The notes under the pieces: model-generated
Database searches by the model: none
Told to the model about the DNA's origin: nothing
Seen by the model: only the letters and a program-made list of their open reading frames with translations
Source of the DNA: Marinomonas polaris DSM 16579
GTDB lineage: Bacteria; Pseudomonadota; Gammaproteobacteria; Pseudomonadales; Marinomonadaceae
Length of the DNA: 64,000 nt
Reading direction: 5' to 3'
NCBI RefSeq assembly: GCF_900129155.1
Contig: NZ_FQVF01000007.1
Coordinates: 186,001-250,000 of the forward strand
Shown: positions 52,892 to 63,050 of the stretch, piece after piece
Layout: every line of letters starts with the position of its first letter
How positions within the stretch are numbered: position 1 is the first letter of the stretch
Position numbers and translations under genes: made by a program

Positions 52892-54397
52892 CTACCAGTT
52901 TCCAGAGTTTCCATTAGCGTCTAAGAATAACTCACTTTCTTGTGCTTTCTTCGAGTCATCCACAGGTGGAGCTTCAGGTGACTGGGGAGCATCATCAACT
53001 TTCACCGTACTTTCTGCGGCTTTCAGTTCTTCTGTTGCGCTAGGCTCTGGGGTTGGAGGTGTTTTTGTTTTATCAAATTCGTCATTAAAACCAAGGAGCT
53101 GCGGGCGATAAATACGGAACGCGCGCATGAGCTCACCTTTAGCATTAAATAAACGAAATTCTGAGAAAAGTTCATCGTAGTCCGCATTGACATAATCTTG
53201 GCGAGCTTGAAATAGTTCGTTCTCGCTATCTAATACATCCAGTAGAGTACGGCGGCCTAAGCGAAATTGTTTTTCATAAGCAATTTGTGATTCTTTTGTC
53301 GCAATGACATATTCACGAATTTGCTCCTTTTGACCTGTGGTTGCTTCAAACGCTGCCCAAGCTAATCGCACAGTGAGTTCAGTATCTCTTATTGTGTTAC
53401 GGCGTATTTCAGAAGCTTGGAGGTTCTGTTGAACGGCAACTTCTTGTTTGCGTTTGTGTGTGCCGCCGCTGTAAAGGTTATAGTTCAATCGCACCATGGC
53501 TAATAAGTCTTCGCTTGGTCCTCTATCGCCATCTATATTGTTGTTCCATGTGCGCTCTAAGCCAAAACTAATCGTTGGGTACTTGTCTGCATCGGTAATT
53601 TTTTGAGCGCTTTCTGTTGCTGCAACGTCCCATCGTGCACCTTCGATTGCTGGATTCTTCTTCAATGATTCATTAATCGCCGAATCAAGATTTTTTGGTA
53701 TCAAGTCTTTATCTGGCATCGGATAGATTAAGTCTTTCGGCGGCATTTCTCCGACAATATTTTTGTAGTTGCTTTCGGCATCTTGGAGATTGTTAATTGC
53801 AGCAAAGTGATTTGCATGGGCTTTAGCGAGGCGTGCGGTTATTTGGCTAAGATCCGATTGACGTCCAATACCTGAGTCACTTTTTAATTTAATTTGCCCA
53901 TAAATGCGCTCATGGGTTTTTAAGTTCAGTTCTGCAAGGCCGACAAGTTCTCTGTAGCGTAAAATGTTAGCATAGACCTGAGCCACTTCTAGTGCAGTAT
54001 TTTCAACAGAAATCAGTGCGCTCCAACGATCGGCTTCGGCCTCGCTGTTTAAGCGTTCGACTTCATTTTTTGTTGAGAATCCGTTAAATAGGGGCTGATT
54101 CAGCGCAAGTTTCAGTTCGCGACGAGTAAGATCAATATCGTCCGGGTTGCTATTGTCTGCGTAGGTTGTTTCACGGCCTATGCCAGCGGAGAGATCCACG
54201 CTTGGGTAGTAGCCGGAACGACGAGCAATATCTGCATTTTCTTTGGACTCTCGATATTTTGCGACAGCTTGTCTTACAGCAGGATTGTTTTCTATTGCCG
54301 TATATGTCGCTTCTTCGAGAGTGATTGCATGCGCTATTGCTGGTAGGAAGGCTGCTCCTATATAAACCGTGCAAGTCAAAACTATTCGATTAAACAT
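52892..54397 (-). CDS. TolC-family outer-membrane channel protein
   Basis: A 501-residue outer-membrane efflux or type I secretion channel. The signal peptide ends after AHA (residue 24). The mature protein has the two-fold TolC repeat: ALNQPLFNGFSTKNEVERLN and MVRLNYNLYSGGTHKRKQEV mark the equivalent strand-helix blocks, and LGRRTLLDVLDSENELFQAR is a family signature. The last 60 residues are rich in Pro, Glu, Ala and Lys and look disordered, longer than in Escherichia coli TolC. No pump or adaptor genes are next to it, so its partners are encoded elsewhere. Confidence 0.92.
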   Translation of the reverse strand: MFNRIVLTCTVYIGAAFLPAIAHAITLEEATYTAIENNPAVRQAVAKYRESKENADIARRSGYYPSVDLSAGIGRETTYADNSNPDDIDLTRRELKLALNQPLFNGFSTKNEVERLNSEAEADRWSALISVENTALEVAQVYANILRYRELVGLAELNLKTHERIYGQIKLKSDSGIGRQSDLSQITARLAKAHANHFAAINNLQDAESNYKNIVGEMPPKDLIYPMPDKDLIPKNLDSAINESLKKNPAIEGARWDVAATESAQKITDADKYPTISFGLERTWNNNIDGDRGPSEDLLAMVRLNYNLYSGGTHKRKQEVAVQQNLQASEIRRNTIRDTELTVRLAWAAFEATTGQKEQIREYVIATKESQIAYEKQFRLGRRTLLDVLDSENELFQARQDYVNADYDELFSEFRLFNAKGELMRAFRIYRPQLLGFNDEFDKTKTPPTPEPSATEELKAAESTVKVDDAPQSPEAPPVDDSKKAQESELFLDANGNSGNW

Positions 54398-54497
54398 GTG
54401 ATCATATGTCCTTTATTAAGTCCTGCTTGAATGGTAAAGGCATTCATAGCCTTAATATGTAGCGATTCTGTTAGTTAGGGCTTTATCAAAGAATAGG

Positions 54498-55244
54498 TTA
54501 GATATCGCCCCATAGAGCATTAATTACACTAAGCGCAACAATAGGTGCGGTTTCTGTTCTCAGTACTCTTGGACCTAAAGTGATAGCATTAAATCCTGAT
54601 TTTTCAGATAGTTGGACTTCTTTTTCGGTGAGCCCTCCTTCTGGCCCGATCAATAAAGCAATGCGATTATTGCTCGGTTGCTCGAACTGACGAATAGGTT
54701 TTGCACTGTGGTGATGTAATGTTAGTTTTAACATTTCGTTACAATTCTCCACCCATTCACTTAATTCTATAGGTGGATATACAACAGGAACGACGCCTCG
54801 ACCGCATTGCTCTGCCGCACTGATAGCAACTTGCTGCCAATGTTGTTGGCGTTTTTCAGCTCGGCTGTCTTGCAGCTTCACTTCACAGCGTTCGCTAAAA
54901 AGAGGTTGGATAGCAAATACGCCTGCTTCAACGGATTTCTGAATGGCGTAATCCATTCGTTCGCCACGAGATAGAGTTTGCCCAATAGTGACTTGGATTG
55001 GGGATTCGTTATCCAGTGCTTCAAAGTCTGCTACGTGAATATTAGCAGAGCGTTTTTCAACATCGCACAGGGTTGCGTTAAATTGACCACCTTTACCATT
55101 AAGCGCTTGGCCATTAAACACGCGAATAGGATGGCCTGACTTTAAACGCAGTACTTTGCAGAGATGCTGAAATGCCGAATCAGGTAAGGCAAAGATGCTA
55201 TTTTCGCTGAGTTCTGTATCGATAAAAATTCGTGGAATACGCAT
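54498..55244 (-). CDS. rsmE: 16S rRNA (uracil-1498-N3)-methyltransferase
   Basis: Methylates U1498 of 16S rRNA. The 248 residues begin MRIPRIFIDTELSE, with LRLKSGHPIRVFNG in the PUA-like N-terminal domain and the SPOUT knot ALLIGPEGGLTEKE and LGPRVLRTETAP at the C-terminus. The start at 55244 is the family one; a frame to 55304 adds a phenylalanine-rich leader and is rejected. It lies after metK, separated by a terminator. Confidence 0.96.
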   Translation of the reverse strand: MRIPRIFIDTELSENSIFALPDSAFQHLCKVLRLKSGHPIRVFNGQALNGKGGQFNATLCDVEKRSANIHVADFEALDNESPIQVTIGQTLSRGERMDYAIQKSVEAGVFAIQPLFSERCEVKLQDSRAEKRQQHWQQVAISAAEQCGRGVVPVVYPPIELSEWVENCNEMLKLTLHHHSAKPIRQFEQPSNNRIALLIGPEGGLTEKEVQLSEKSGFNAITLGPRVLRTETAPIVALSVINALWGDI

Positions 55245-55287
55245 GTTTTGCCTTATGTTTTCGGGAGTATTAAAAAATAGAAATAAA

Positions 55288-55342
55288 AAAGCCTTCCTCT
55301 GCACATTTTATCTAATAAAAGAGTAAGGCAGAAGAAGGCTTT
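55288..55342 (-). terminator. Terminator of metK
   Basis: AAAGCCTTC and GAAGGCTTT with inner TCTGC and GCAGA form a long stem with one mismatch; on the minus strand it is followed by a T-run. Confidence 0.85.
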
Positions 55343-55361
55343 ATAACGGAAAATCAGGAAA

Positions 55362-56525
55362 TTATAAACCGGCAGCTTTGCGTAATGCGTCCGCTTTGTC
55401 TGTTTTTTCCCAAGTGAAGTTTTCACCTTCACGACCAAAGTGGCCGTAAGCCGCTGTTGGAAGGTAAATCGGGCGTTTTAGATCTAGCATCTTGATCAAG
55501 CCTGCTGGTCGTAATTCAAAGTGTTCACGAACGAGTTGTGAAATTACAGCGTCGCTTACTTTACCGGTACCGAAGGTATTAATACTGATTGACGTTGGCT
55601 CAGCAACACCGATGGCGTAAGAGATTTGAATCTCACACTTATCCGCAAGACCTGCAGCAACGATATTCTTCGCTACATAACGACCAGCGTATGCAGCAGA
55701 ACGGTCAACCTTGGATGGATCTTTACCAGAGAAAGCGCCACCACCGTGACGCGCCATGCCGCCGTATGTATCAACGATAATTTTACGGCCAGTTAGACCA
55801 CAATCTCCAACTGGGCCACCAATGATGAACTGGCCTGTTGGGTTGATGAAGTATTTAGTATCTTTTGATAACCATTCAGCAGGAAGAACTGGCTTAATGA
55901 TCTCTTCCATTACCGCTTCACGAAGGTCCGCTTGTTTAATGGACGCACTGTGTTGAGTAGAAAGAACAACCGCATCGATAGCGCATGGCTTGCCATTGTC
56001 GTCGTAACGGAAAGTAACTTGGCTTTTTGCGTCTGGACGAAGAAAATCCAGTGTGCCGTTTTTACGGACTTCCGCTTGGCGTTGAACTAAACGATGTGCG
56101 TAAGTGATTGGGGCAGGCATTAATACGTCAGTTTCGTTAGTGGCAAAACCAAACATTAAACCTTGGTCGCCAGCACCTTGTTCGTGCTCGCCAGCTTCAT
56201 CTACACCTACTGCGATATCGGCAGATTGTTTGCCAATAGCATTCATAACCGCGCAAGATTCCCAGTCGAAACCCATGTCTGAGCTGTTGTAGCCGATTTC
56301 ACGAATGACGCCACGAGCGATTTCTTCAATGTCGACCCATGCGTTAGTACGAACTTCACCCGCAACTAGAACCATGCCTGTTTTTACAAGGGTTTCGCAG
56401 GCAACACGTGCTTCTGGGTCTTCTGCCAAAATGGCATCAAGGATGGCGTCGGAAACTTGGTCCGCGATTTTATCTGGATGACCTTCAGAAACGGATTCTG
56501 AAGTAAATAAAGAATATTCTGACAT
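55362..56525 (-). CDS. metK: S-adenosylmethionine synthetase
   Basis: Makes SAM from methionine and ATP. The 387 residues have [18 protein letters not shown] at the start, [16 protein letters not shown] in the middle and [19 protein letters not shown] near the end, all diagnostic. The start at 56525 is the family one; a frame to 56543 would add six residues. Its leader contains a strong terminator-like hairpin at 56608-56639. It has no co-transcribed partner. Confidence 0.98.
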   Translation of the reverse strand: MSEYSLFTSESVSEGHPDKIADQVSDAILDAILAEDPEARVACETLVKTGMVLVAGEVRTNAWVDIEEIARGVIREIGYNSSDMGFDWESCAVMNAIGKQSADIAVGVDEAGEHEQGAGDQGLMFGFATNETDVLMPAPITYAHRLVQRQAEVRKNGTLDFLRPDAKSQVTFRYDDNGKPCAIDAVVLSTQHSASIKQADLREAVMEEIIKPVLPAEWLSKDTKYFINPTGQFIIGGPVGDCGLTGRKIIVDTYGGMARHGGGAFSGKDPSKVDRSAAYAGRYVAKNIVAAGLADKCEIQISYAIGVAEPTSISINTFGTGKVSDAVISQLVREHFELRPAGLIKMLDLKRPIYLPTAAYGHFGREGENFTWEKTDKADALRKAAGL

Positions 56526-56607
56526 GTTTAGTGCCTCTATCAAAAATGATGGATAAGCGCTAAATAGGTATAAAAAAACCCGCTTAGCAATGTTTATAAT
56601 TCAAAAA

Positions 56608-56639
56608 AGCTAAACAGGTGATATTGCTTCTGTTTAGCT
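56608..56639 (-). promoter_or_regulatory. Terminator-like hairpin in the metK leader
   Basis: On the minus strand, AGCTAAACAG and CTGTTTAGCT form a perfect 10-bp stem around a 12-nt loop, followed by TTTTTTG, about 80 nt before the metK start. In this position an intrinsic terminator can only act as an attenuator, unless transcription starts downstream of it. Upstream, AGCGTC and GACGCT could form another stem. I do not recognise a known SAM riboswitch class. The rest of the 383-bp gap 56526-56908 also carries the divergent tkt promoter, not clearly seen. Confidence 0.6.
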
Positions 56640-56908
56640 GAATTTATATAGCGTCCGCAAGCCGAAACAAATCGACGCTGTTAGTGGCAAGAATAATGGA
56701 CTAGAGCTGTTTAAATATCAACCCGATCTATGGATTTTAATGAGGCAAAGGGCGATTTTTTTGTTACGATGGTGCAGATTTTTATGTATTTTCATTTTCT
56801 TTGCCCAATGTTTGGGCGTCACGGTGGTGCCAGCATTGCAAGGTGGCTCTATCCTGTAGAGAATGTTTCTTCTATTTTGTTCGTTAAGCTATCAGGAGTG
56901 GAATAACC

Positions 56909-58909
56909 ATGCCGTCTCGTAAACAACTTGCTAACGCCATACGTGCATTGAGTATGGATGCCGTACAAAAAGCTAACTCAGGCCATCCAGGTGCGCCAAT
57001 GGGTATGGCGGATATCGCTGAAGTGCTATGGAATGACTTTCTAAAGCACAACCCAAATAACTCAAAATGGGTTGATCGCGACCGCTTTGTGTTGTCAAAC
57101 GGCCATGGCTCTATGCTGATTTATTCTTTATTGCATTTGTCTGGTTATAAATTGCCAATTGAAGAGCTAAAACAATTCCGTCAGCTTCATTCTAAAACTC
57201 CAGGTCATCCAGAATACGGTTACACCGATGGCGTAGAAACCACAACTGGTCCATTGGGCGCAGGTATCAGTAATGCGGTAGGTATGGCGATTGCTGAGAA
57301 AACTCTAGCAGCACAGTTTAACCGTGAAGGTCATAGCATCGTTGATCACAACACTTACTGCTTCCTTGGCGATGGCTGCTTGATGGAAGGTATTTCTCAC
57401 GAAGCGTCTTCTCTAGCTGGTACTTTAGGTCTAGGTAAATTGGTCGCTTTTTGGGATGACAACGGTATTTCTATCGATGGTCATGTTGAAGGCTGGTTTA
57501 CTGATAATACACCACAGCGTTTTGAAGCTTACGGCTGGCATGTAATCGCTGACGTAGATGGACATGATCCTGAAGCGATAAAAGCGGCAATTGAAGCAGC
57601 AAAAGCTGAAACAACTAAACCAACCTTGATTTGTTGCAAGACGATTATTGGTTTTGGTTCACCGAACAAATCTGGCAGTCACGATAGCCATGGTTCACCA
57701 CTAGGTGAAGCTGAAGTTGCTGCTGCTCGTGAATTTCTAGGTTGGCCTTATGCTCCTTTTGAAATTCCTGCTGATGTTTACTCTGGCTGGGATGCGAAAG
57801 AAGCGGGTTCTGCTCGTGAAACTCAGTGGAATGCCCAGTTCGAAGCGTATAAAGCGGCTTACCCTGAATTGGCAGCAGAATTTGAACGTCGTGTGATTAA
57901 GGGCGAATTGCCTGCGGATTTTGAAGCCAAAGCACAAGCTTTCATTCAAGAAAGCCAAGACAAAGGCGAGAACATTGCCAGCCGTAAAGCGTCACAGAAT
58001 GCGATTGGTTTCTTCGGCGCTATGTTGCCAGAATTACTAGGCGGTTCTGCGGATCTTGCAGGTTCTAACTTGACGTTATGGTCTGGCTCTAAAGGTATTC
58101 AAGACGATCCAGCGGGTAACTACATTTACTACGGCGTTCGTGAATTTGGTATGAGCGGCATCATGAACGGTGCTTCTTTGCATGGTGGTTTTATTAACTA
58201 CGGTGCGACTTTTATGATGTTTATGGAATACGCGCGTAATGCGGTTCGTATGTCTGCTTTGATGGGCATTCAAAACGTATTTGTTTACACGCATGATTCT
58301 ATTGGCCAAGGTGAAGACGGTCCAACTCATCAACCAGTTGAGCAATTGGCTAACTTGCGCATGACACCAAACATGTCTGTGTGGCGCCCATGTGATGCAG
58401 CAGAAACTGCAGTTGCTTGGAAGGCCGGTATCGAACGCCGTGATGGTCCAACGTCATTGGTTTTCTCTCGTCAAGGTTTGCCAGCACAGTCACGTGATGC
58501 CGAGCAATTGGCAAATGTTGCGAAAGGCGCCTATATCCTTAAGGACTGTGCTGGTACGCCAGACCTTATCTTGATCGCAACCGGTTCTGAAGTAGGCCTA
58601 GCGATGGATTCTGCTGAAGCGCTAACGGCGAAAGGTAAGAACGTTCGTGTGGTATCTATGCCATCAACAAATACATTTGATGCACAAGATGCTGCTTACA
58701 AAGAGTCTGTATTGCCAAGCAGTGTGACTAAGCGTGTTGCTATTGAAGCTGCTCACACGGATTACTGGTACAAGTACGTTGGTTTCGAAGGCGCTATGGT
58801 GGGTATGACGACTTTTGGTGAGTCTGCTCCTGGTGGCGATCTGCTGAAATACTTTGGCTTTACAGTAGACAATGTAGTTGCGACTGCTGAGAGAATTCTA
58901 GCCGCGTAA
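56909..58909 (+). CDS. tkt: Transketolase
   Basis: Thiamine-diphosphate enzyme of the pentose phosphate pathway. The 666 residues show the substrate/cofactor region [20 protein letters not shown], the ThDP motif [37 protein letters not shown] and the late [27 protein letters not shown] lies before the ATG. It leads the run tkt-epd-pgk-fba, a conserved arrangement of central carbon genes, although a terminator follows it, so epd may have its own promoter. Confidence 0.98.
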   Translation: MPSRKQLANAIRALSMDAVQKANSGHPGAPMGMADIAEVLWNDFLKHNPNNSKWVDRDRFVLSNGHGSMLIYSLLHLSGYKLPIEELKQFRQLHSKTPGHPEYGYTDGVETTTGPLGAGISNAVGMAIAEKTLAAQFNREGHSIVDHNTYCFLGDGCLMEGISHEASSLAGTLGLGKLVAFWDDNGISIDGHVEGWFTDNTPQRFEAYGWHVIADVDGHDPEAIKAAIEAAKAETTKPTLICCKTIIGFGSPNKSGSHDSHGSPLGEAEVAAAREFLGWPYAPFEIPADVYSGWDAKEAGSARETQWNAQFEAYKAAYPELAAEFERRVIKGELPADFEAKAQAFIQESQDKGENIASRKASQNAIGFFGAMLPELLGGSADLAGSNLTLWSGSKGIQDDPAGNYIYYGVREFGMSGIMNGASLHGGFINYGATFMMFMEYARNAVRMSALMGIQNVFVYTHDSIGQGEDGPTHQPVEQLANLRMTPNMSVWRPCDAAETAVAWKAGIERRDGPTSLVFSRQGLPAQSRDAEQLANVAKGAYILKDCAGTPDLILIATGSEVGLAMDSAEALTAKGKNVRVVSMPSTNTFDAQDAAYKESVLPSSVTKRVAIEAAHTDYWYKYVGFEGAMVGMTTFGESAPGGDLLKYFGFTVDNVVATAERILAA

Positions 58910-58926
58910 TCTCATTGCTTGATAAG

Positions 58927-58957
58927 AAAAGAGGTGTACGTTTGTATGCCTCTTTTT
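58927..58957 (+). terminator. Terminator of tkt
   Basis: AAAAGAGG and CCTCTTTTT form an 8-bp stem around a 14-nt loop (with inner TAC/GTA) and a T-run. Confidence 0.75.
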
Positions 58958-59021
58958 CCTTTTATTAAGGCGGAGAGTGATGGTTTTTAGATCACTTTCT
59001 TTGCGATGAAGTAGTAGGAAT

Positions 59022-60053
59022 ATGTTGCGAGTCGCTATCAATGGTTATGGTCGTATCGGACGTTCGGTATTACGAGCGCTTTATGAAAACGGCTACCGCG
59101 ATCACATTCAAGTGGTTGCTATTAATGAATTGTCTGACATTGAGACAATCAGTTATCTTACGCGCTATGACACGACTCATGGCCGCTTTCCTCAGTCTGT
59201 TTCGACTCAAGGTAATGCGTTGCTTATCGGCGATGATGCTATTTTGTGTTTTTCCTGTGCGACACCTGATGAACTTGATTGGTCATCTCTTGAATTAGAT
59301 ATGGTGCTTGAGTGCTCTGGTAGCTTTTCTGGTCGAGAAGGCGCGCAAGCTTACTTAAATGCAGGTGTGCCACGACTGTTGCTTTCTCAGCCGGCAGCGG
59401 CAGATGTTGATGCGACGATTGTGTATGGTTTTAATCATCATGATATTCAAGCGGATCACAATATTGTTTCAGCAGCATCTTGTACTACTAATTGTTTGAT
59501 TCCTGTTTTGGACATCGTTAAGCAATTTTCTGGTGTTGTTCATGGTATGACACAGACGATTCATTCGGCGATGAATGATCAGCCAGTGATTGACGGCTAT
59601 CACACGAAAGACTTGCGCCTGACGCGTGCCGCTTTGAGTTCTATTATTCCTGTGGATACTGGATTAGCGAGAGGTATTACACGCATGATGCCGGAATTGG
59701 AAGGCAAAATGGGTTGTAATGCGGTACGTGTGCCGACCTTGAATGTCTCGGTTATTGATTTAGTGTTGCGCACAGAACGAGACGTTACCGCCGAGCAAAT
59801 CAATGCGCAGTTAGAGCAAGCGGCAAGCTCAAAATATGCAGGCTTAATGGGCTTCACCAAAGAAGCACATGCTTCGGTGGATTTTAATCATGATCCGCGT
59901 TCGGTGATTATCGATAGTACGCAAACCCAAGTAATCGATCAGCGAATGGTGAAGTTACTGTGTTGGTTTGATAATGAATGGGGCTACGCTAACCGTATGT
60001 TGGATGTGGCTAAGTATTGGGCTGGTGTGATTAAGCAATCAAAATTAGATTGA
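59022..60053 (+). CDS. epd: D-erythrose-4-phosphate dehydrogenase
   Basis: Oxidises erythrose 4-phosphate to 4-phosphoerythronate, the first step to pyridoxal phosphate. The 343 residues resemble GAPDH: NAD-binding RVAINGYGRIGRSVLRAL, catalytic cysteine in SAASCTTNCL, and GITRMMPELEGKM. TIHSAMNDQPVIDGYHTKDL is the Epd form rather than the GAPDH form of the substrate loop. The ATG has AGGA only a few bases upstream, a tight spacing. It lies between tkt and pgk, the usual epd position. GAPDH activity as a secondary function cannot be excluded. Confidence 0.93.
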   Translation: MLRVAINGYGRIGRSVLRALYENGYRDHIQVVAINELSDIETISYLTRYDTTHGRFPQSVSTQGNALLIGDDAILCFSCATPDELDWSSLELDMVLECSGSFSGREGAQAYLNAGVPRLLLSQPAAADVDATIVYGFNHHDIQADHNIVSAASCTTNCLIPVLDIVKQFSGVVHGMTQTIHSAMNDQPVIDGYHTKDLRLTRAALSSIIPVDTGLARGITRMMPELEGKMGCNAVRVPTLNVSVIDLVLRTERDVTAEQINAQLEQAASSKYAGLMGFTKEAHASVDFNHDPRSVIIDSTQTQVIDQRMVKLLCWFDNEWGYANRMLDVAKYWAGVIKQSKLD

Positions 60054-60087
60054 TTCACCCGAACATTAAATAACGAGGACATCGTAC

Positions 60088-61251
60088 ATGACCGTAATTA
60101 ATATGAAAGATGTGGATCTGGCGAATAAACGTGTGTTAATTCGAGAAGACCTAAACGTGCCAGTAAAAGACGGCAAAGTAACCAGTGACGCACGTATTCG
60201 TGCTGCTTTGCCAACCATTAAATTGGCGCTAGCAGCTGGTGCGAAAGTCATGGTGATGTCTCACCTTGGTCGCCCAACAGAAGGTCAGTACGAAGAAGAA
60301 TACTCGCTTCAACCAGTAGCGACGCATCTTTCTGGTTTGCTAGGACAAGACGTACCGTTAGTAAAAGATTGGTTGGATGGTGTTGAAGTTGAATCTGGTC
60401 AGCTTGTTTTGGTTGAAAACGTACGTTTTAACCTTGGCGAGAAAAAAGACGACGAAGCTTTGTCTAAAAAAATGGCTGCTTTGTGTGATGTGTACGTGAT
60501 GGATGCATTTGGTACGGCTCACCGTGCCCAAGCTTCTACTCACGGTGTAGCGAAATTTGCACCAATCGCTTGCGCTGGCCCATTGTTGTCAGCTGAGCTT
60601 GAAGCATTAGAAAAAGCTTTGGCGAAACCAGCTCGTCCAATGGCGGCCATTGTTGGTGGTTCAAAAGTATCGACTAAGTTGACTGTTTTAGAATCTTTGT
60701 CTGACAAAGTTGATCAGTTGATAGTAGGTGGTGGTATAGCCAATACCTTCCTAGCTGCTGCAGGTTTTCCAGTGGGCAAGTCTTTGTACGAAGCAGATTT
60801 GATTCCTCAGGCAAAAGCTTTGATGGCGAAAACCAGCATTCCGCTACCTGAAGACGTTGTTGTAGCTACCGCGTTCGCGCCAGATGCTGTTGCGACAGTC
60901 AAAAATGCTGCGGATGTTGGTCCTGACGATATGATTTTGGATATTGGGCCAAAAGCAGCCGCTGCGTTTGCGGCTTTGCTTGAAAAATCTCAAACGATTA
61001 TCTGGAATGGTCCAGTGGGTGTTTTTGAATTTGACCAGTTTGGTGGCGGAACTAAAGCGCTTGCGATGGCCATTGCGAACAGCAAAGGGTTTTCCATTGC
61101 GGGTGGTGGCGACACATTAGCGGCCGTTGATAAATATGAAATTGCGGATCAAGTTTCCTATATTTCGACCGGTGGCGGGGCGTTTTTGGAGTTTGTGGAA
61201 GGAAAAGTGCTTCCAGCGGTTGCGATGTTAGAGTCTCGCGCGCAAAATTAG
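60088..61251 (+). CDS. pgk: Phosphoglycerate kinase
   Basis: Transfers phosphate between 1,3-bisphosphoglycerate and ADP. The 387 residues have [47 protein letters not shown], the [16 protein letters not shown] hinge and [20 protein letters not shown] with [11 protein letters not shown] at the nucleotide site. The length is normal. It lies 34 bp after epd, so the two are one operon. The 297-bp gap before fba holds several hairpins but no T-rich terminator. Confidence 0.98.
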   Translation: MTVINMKDVDLANKRVLIREDLNVPVKDGKVTSDARIRAALPTIKLALAAGAKVMVMSHLGRPTEGQYEEEYSLQPVATHLSGLLGQDVPLVKDWLDGVEVESGQLVLVENVRFNLGEKKDDEALSKKMAALCDVYVMDAFGTAHRAQASTHGVAKFAPIACAGPLLSAELEALEKALAKPARPMAAIVGGSKVSTKLTVLESLSDKVDQLIVGGGIANTFLAAAGFPVGKSLYEADLIPQAKALMAKTSIPLPEDVVVATAFAPDAVATVKNAADVGPDDMILDIGPKAAAAFAALLEKSQTIIWNGPVGVFEFDQFGGGTKALAMAIANSKGFSIAGGGDTLAAVDKYEIADQVSYISTGGGAFLEFVEGKVLPAVAMLESRAQN

Positions 61252-61548
61252 TATCAAAGAATGACAAAGATCGTTCTAAAGCATTTTATAAGTAATAAAA
61301 AGGTGAAAAGCCTACTTCGTTAACACCGTTAGAAGCTGGATGTGGTTTCTGCTGAAAGCGGTGTTGGCGAAAAACAAAACTAGAGAGTGACCTACTCGGC
61401 GCGAGTCGGGTATGACAATAACGATAAGGCGTAAGCCACATGGCTTGTGATAAGCAACGTCATGATTACAAGATTATAGAGTTAACTAACACCATAACTC
61501 TGTTCGTTATAAATACAATATAAGACAAATTGTCAGAGGAAATCTTTT
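61252..61548 (+). promoter_or_regulatory. Structured region between pgk and fba
   Basis: A 297-bp gene-free region with at least four candidate hairpins: AACACCG/CGGTGTT (61322-61365), ACTCG/CGAGT, AAGCC/GGCTT and AGAGTTA/TAACTCT (61478-61501). No T-rich tail follows any of them, and no clear promoter is seen. It may be the fba leader or contain a small RNA. GAGGA precedes the fba ATG. Confidence 0.45.
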
Positions 61549-62616
61549 ATGCCTTTAATTAGTATGCGTCAACTGCTCGATCATGCAGCAGAACACAGCT
61601 ATGGTTTGCCAGCCTTCAATGTGAATAACATGGAGCAAGTTAAGGCGATCATGGAAGCTGCTCACGAAGTGAATTCCCCCGTTATCATGCAAGCCTCTGC
61701 TGGTGCTCGTAAATACGCTGGTTCGCACTTCTTGCGTCACTTAATTGCTGCAGCGATTGAAGATTACCCGCATATCCCTGTTGTGATGCATCAGGATCAT
61801 GGTACGTCCCCAGCTATCTGTCAGCGCTCTATTCAGCTTGGCTTTTCGTCGGTCATGATGGATGGTTCTTTGATGGCCGATGGTAAAACACCGGCTAGCT
61901 ATGACTACAACGTTGATGTAACTCGTCGTACTGTTGAATTCGCACACGCATGTGGTGTATCAGTAGAAGGTGAGTTAGGTGTATTGGGTTCTCTAGAGAC
62001 TGGTCAAGCTGGTGAAGAAGACGGTGTTGGCGCTGAAGGCACACTTTCTCATGATCAAATGCTGACAGATCCACAAGAAGCAGTGGATTTTGTTAATGCA
62101 ACTGGCATTGATGCATTAGCTGTGGCGATTGGTACAAGTCACGGTGCTTACAAGTTTACTCGTCCGCCTACTGGCGACATTCTTGATATCGAGCGTATTG
62201 CGAAAATCGTAGAGTTGTTACCAAATACTCACATCGTGTTACATGGCTCTTCTTCTGTTCCACAGGATTGGTTGTCTATCATCAACGAATTTGGTGGCGA
62301 CATTCCTGAAACTTACGGTGTGCCGATTGATGAGATTGTTAAGGCGATCCGTTACGGTGTTCGTAAAGTGAACATTGATACAGATTTACGTTTAGCGGCA
62401 ACAGGCGCGATTCGTCGTAGCTTGGCTGAACACAAAGGCAACTTTGATCCACGTAAATACTTAACGGAAAGTATCAAAGCGATGAAAGCGGTTTGTATTG
62501 ATCGTTATGAAGCTTTTGGTTCTGCAGGCCAGGCCTCTCGTATTCATACTATGGATCTTGAAGAGATGGCTGTTCGTTACGAGCGCGGTGAATATTCTGG
62601 CGGTCGTATTTTTTAA
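61549..62616 (+). CDS. fba: Fructose-bisphosphate aldolase, class II
   Basis: Zinc-dependent aldolase of glycolysis and gluconeogenesis. The 355 residues have [19 protein letters not shown], the metal site [25 protein letters not shown] and [11 protein letters not shown]. The glycine-rich [14 protein letters not shown] region binds the phosphate. It is of the CbbA-like class II type, common in this group, and is followed by no clear terminator before the tRNA gene. Confidence 0.97.
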   Translation: MPLISMRQLLDHAAEHSYGLPAFNVNNMEQVKAIMEAAHEVNSPVIMQASAGARKYAGSHFLRHLIAAAIEDYPHIPVVMHQDHGTSPAICQRSIQLGFSSVMMDGSLMADGKTPASYDYNVDVTRRTVEFAHACGVSVEGELGVLGSLETGQAGEEDGVGAEGTLSHDQMLTDPQEAVDFVNATGIDALAVAIGTSHGAYKFTRPPTGDILDIERIAKIVELLPNTHIVLHGSSSVPQDWLSIINEFGGDIPETYGVPIDEIVKAIRYGVRKVNIDTDLRLAATGAIRRSLAEHKGNFDPRKYLTESIKAMKAVCIDRYEAFGSAGQASRIHTMDLEEMAVRYERGEYSGGRIF

Positions 62617-62714
62617 GCCTTGCTTTGAAGAGAGTGATGCTTAATAAAAATGGCGAGTAAATATAGGTTAAGGAAAATATTTTTAAGTTTTTTATAAAAA
62701 AGCCAAAAAAACTA

Positions 62715-62742
62715 TTGACCGGAAAATTCAATTACCTATAAT
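62715..62742 (+). promoter_or_regulatory. Sigma-70 promoter of tRNA-Leu
   Basis: TTGACC (62715-62720) and TATAAT (62737-62742) are spaced 16 bp apart, 14 bp before the tRNA start, followed by GC-rich bases as expected for a stringently controlled promoter. Confidence 0.85.
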
Positions 62743-62756
62743 GCTCGCCATTCCTT

Positions 62757-62841
62757 GCGGGAGTGGTGGAATTGGTAGACACGCTGGATTTAGGTTCCAG
62801 TGCTTCACGGCGTGAGAGTTCGAGTCTCTCCTTCCGCACCA
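62757..62841 (+). tRNA. tRNA-Leu (anticodon UAG)
   Basis: An 85-nt tRNA with a 7-bp acceptor stem (GCGGGAG/CTTCCGC with one wobble), anticodon arm CTGGA-TTTAGGT-TCCAG giving anticodon TAG, a long variable arm typical of leucine tRNAs, T-loop TTCGAGT and an encoded CCA end. It has its own promoter and terminator. Confidence 0.97.
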
Positions 62842-62846
62842 AATTT

Positions 62847-62881
62847 AAAAAAAAGCTGACTTTATGTCAGCTTTTTTTTTG
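62847..62881 (+). terminator. Terminator of tRNA-Leu
   Basis: AGCTGAC and GTCAGCT form a 7-bp stem extended by A- and T-runs, ending in about nine T. Confidence 0.9.
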
Positions 62882-63050
62882 TCTTTTTTCCTTTCGATTT
62901 TAAAATGGGCTGCAAGCCATTTTTTTCGTTATTAAGTCTATTCAGCGCACATTTATCACACTGAAGCGTATTTTCTTGTTCCTGTTATCACCAAAGTTCG
63001 TTAACTTGGTTAGAATGATTTTTTTCTATGATGTTTAATCGGGTTCGGTA

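Noticed and set aside
56526-56908. Known SAM riboswitch before metK
   Set aside because: I could not place the conserved cores of SAM-I, SAM-II or the SAM/SAH class; only the terminator-like stem is clear.
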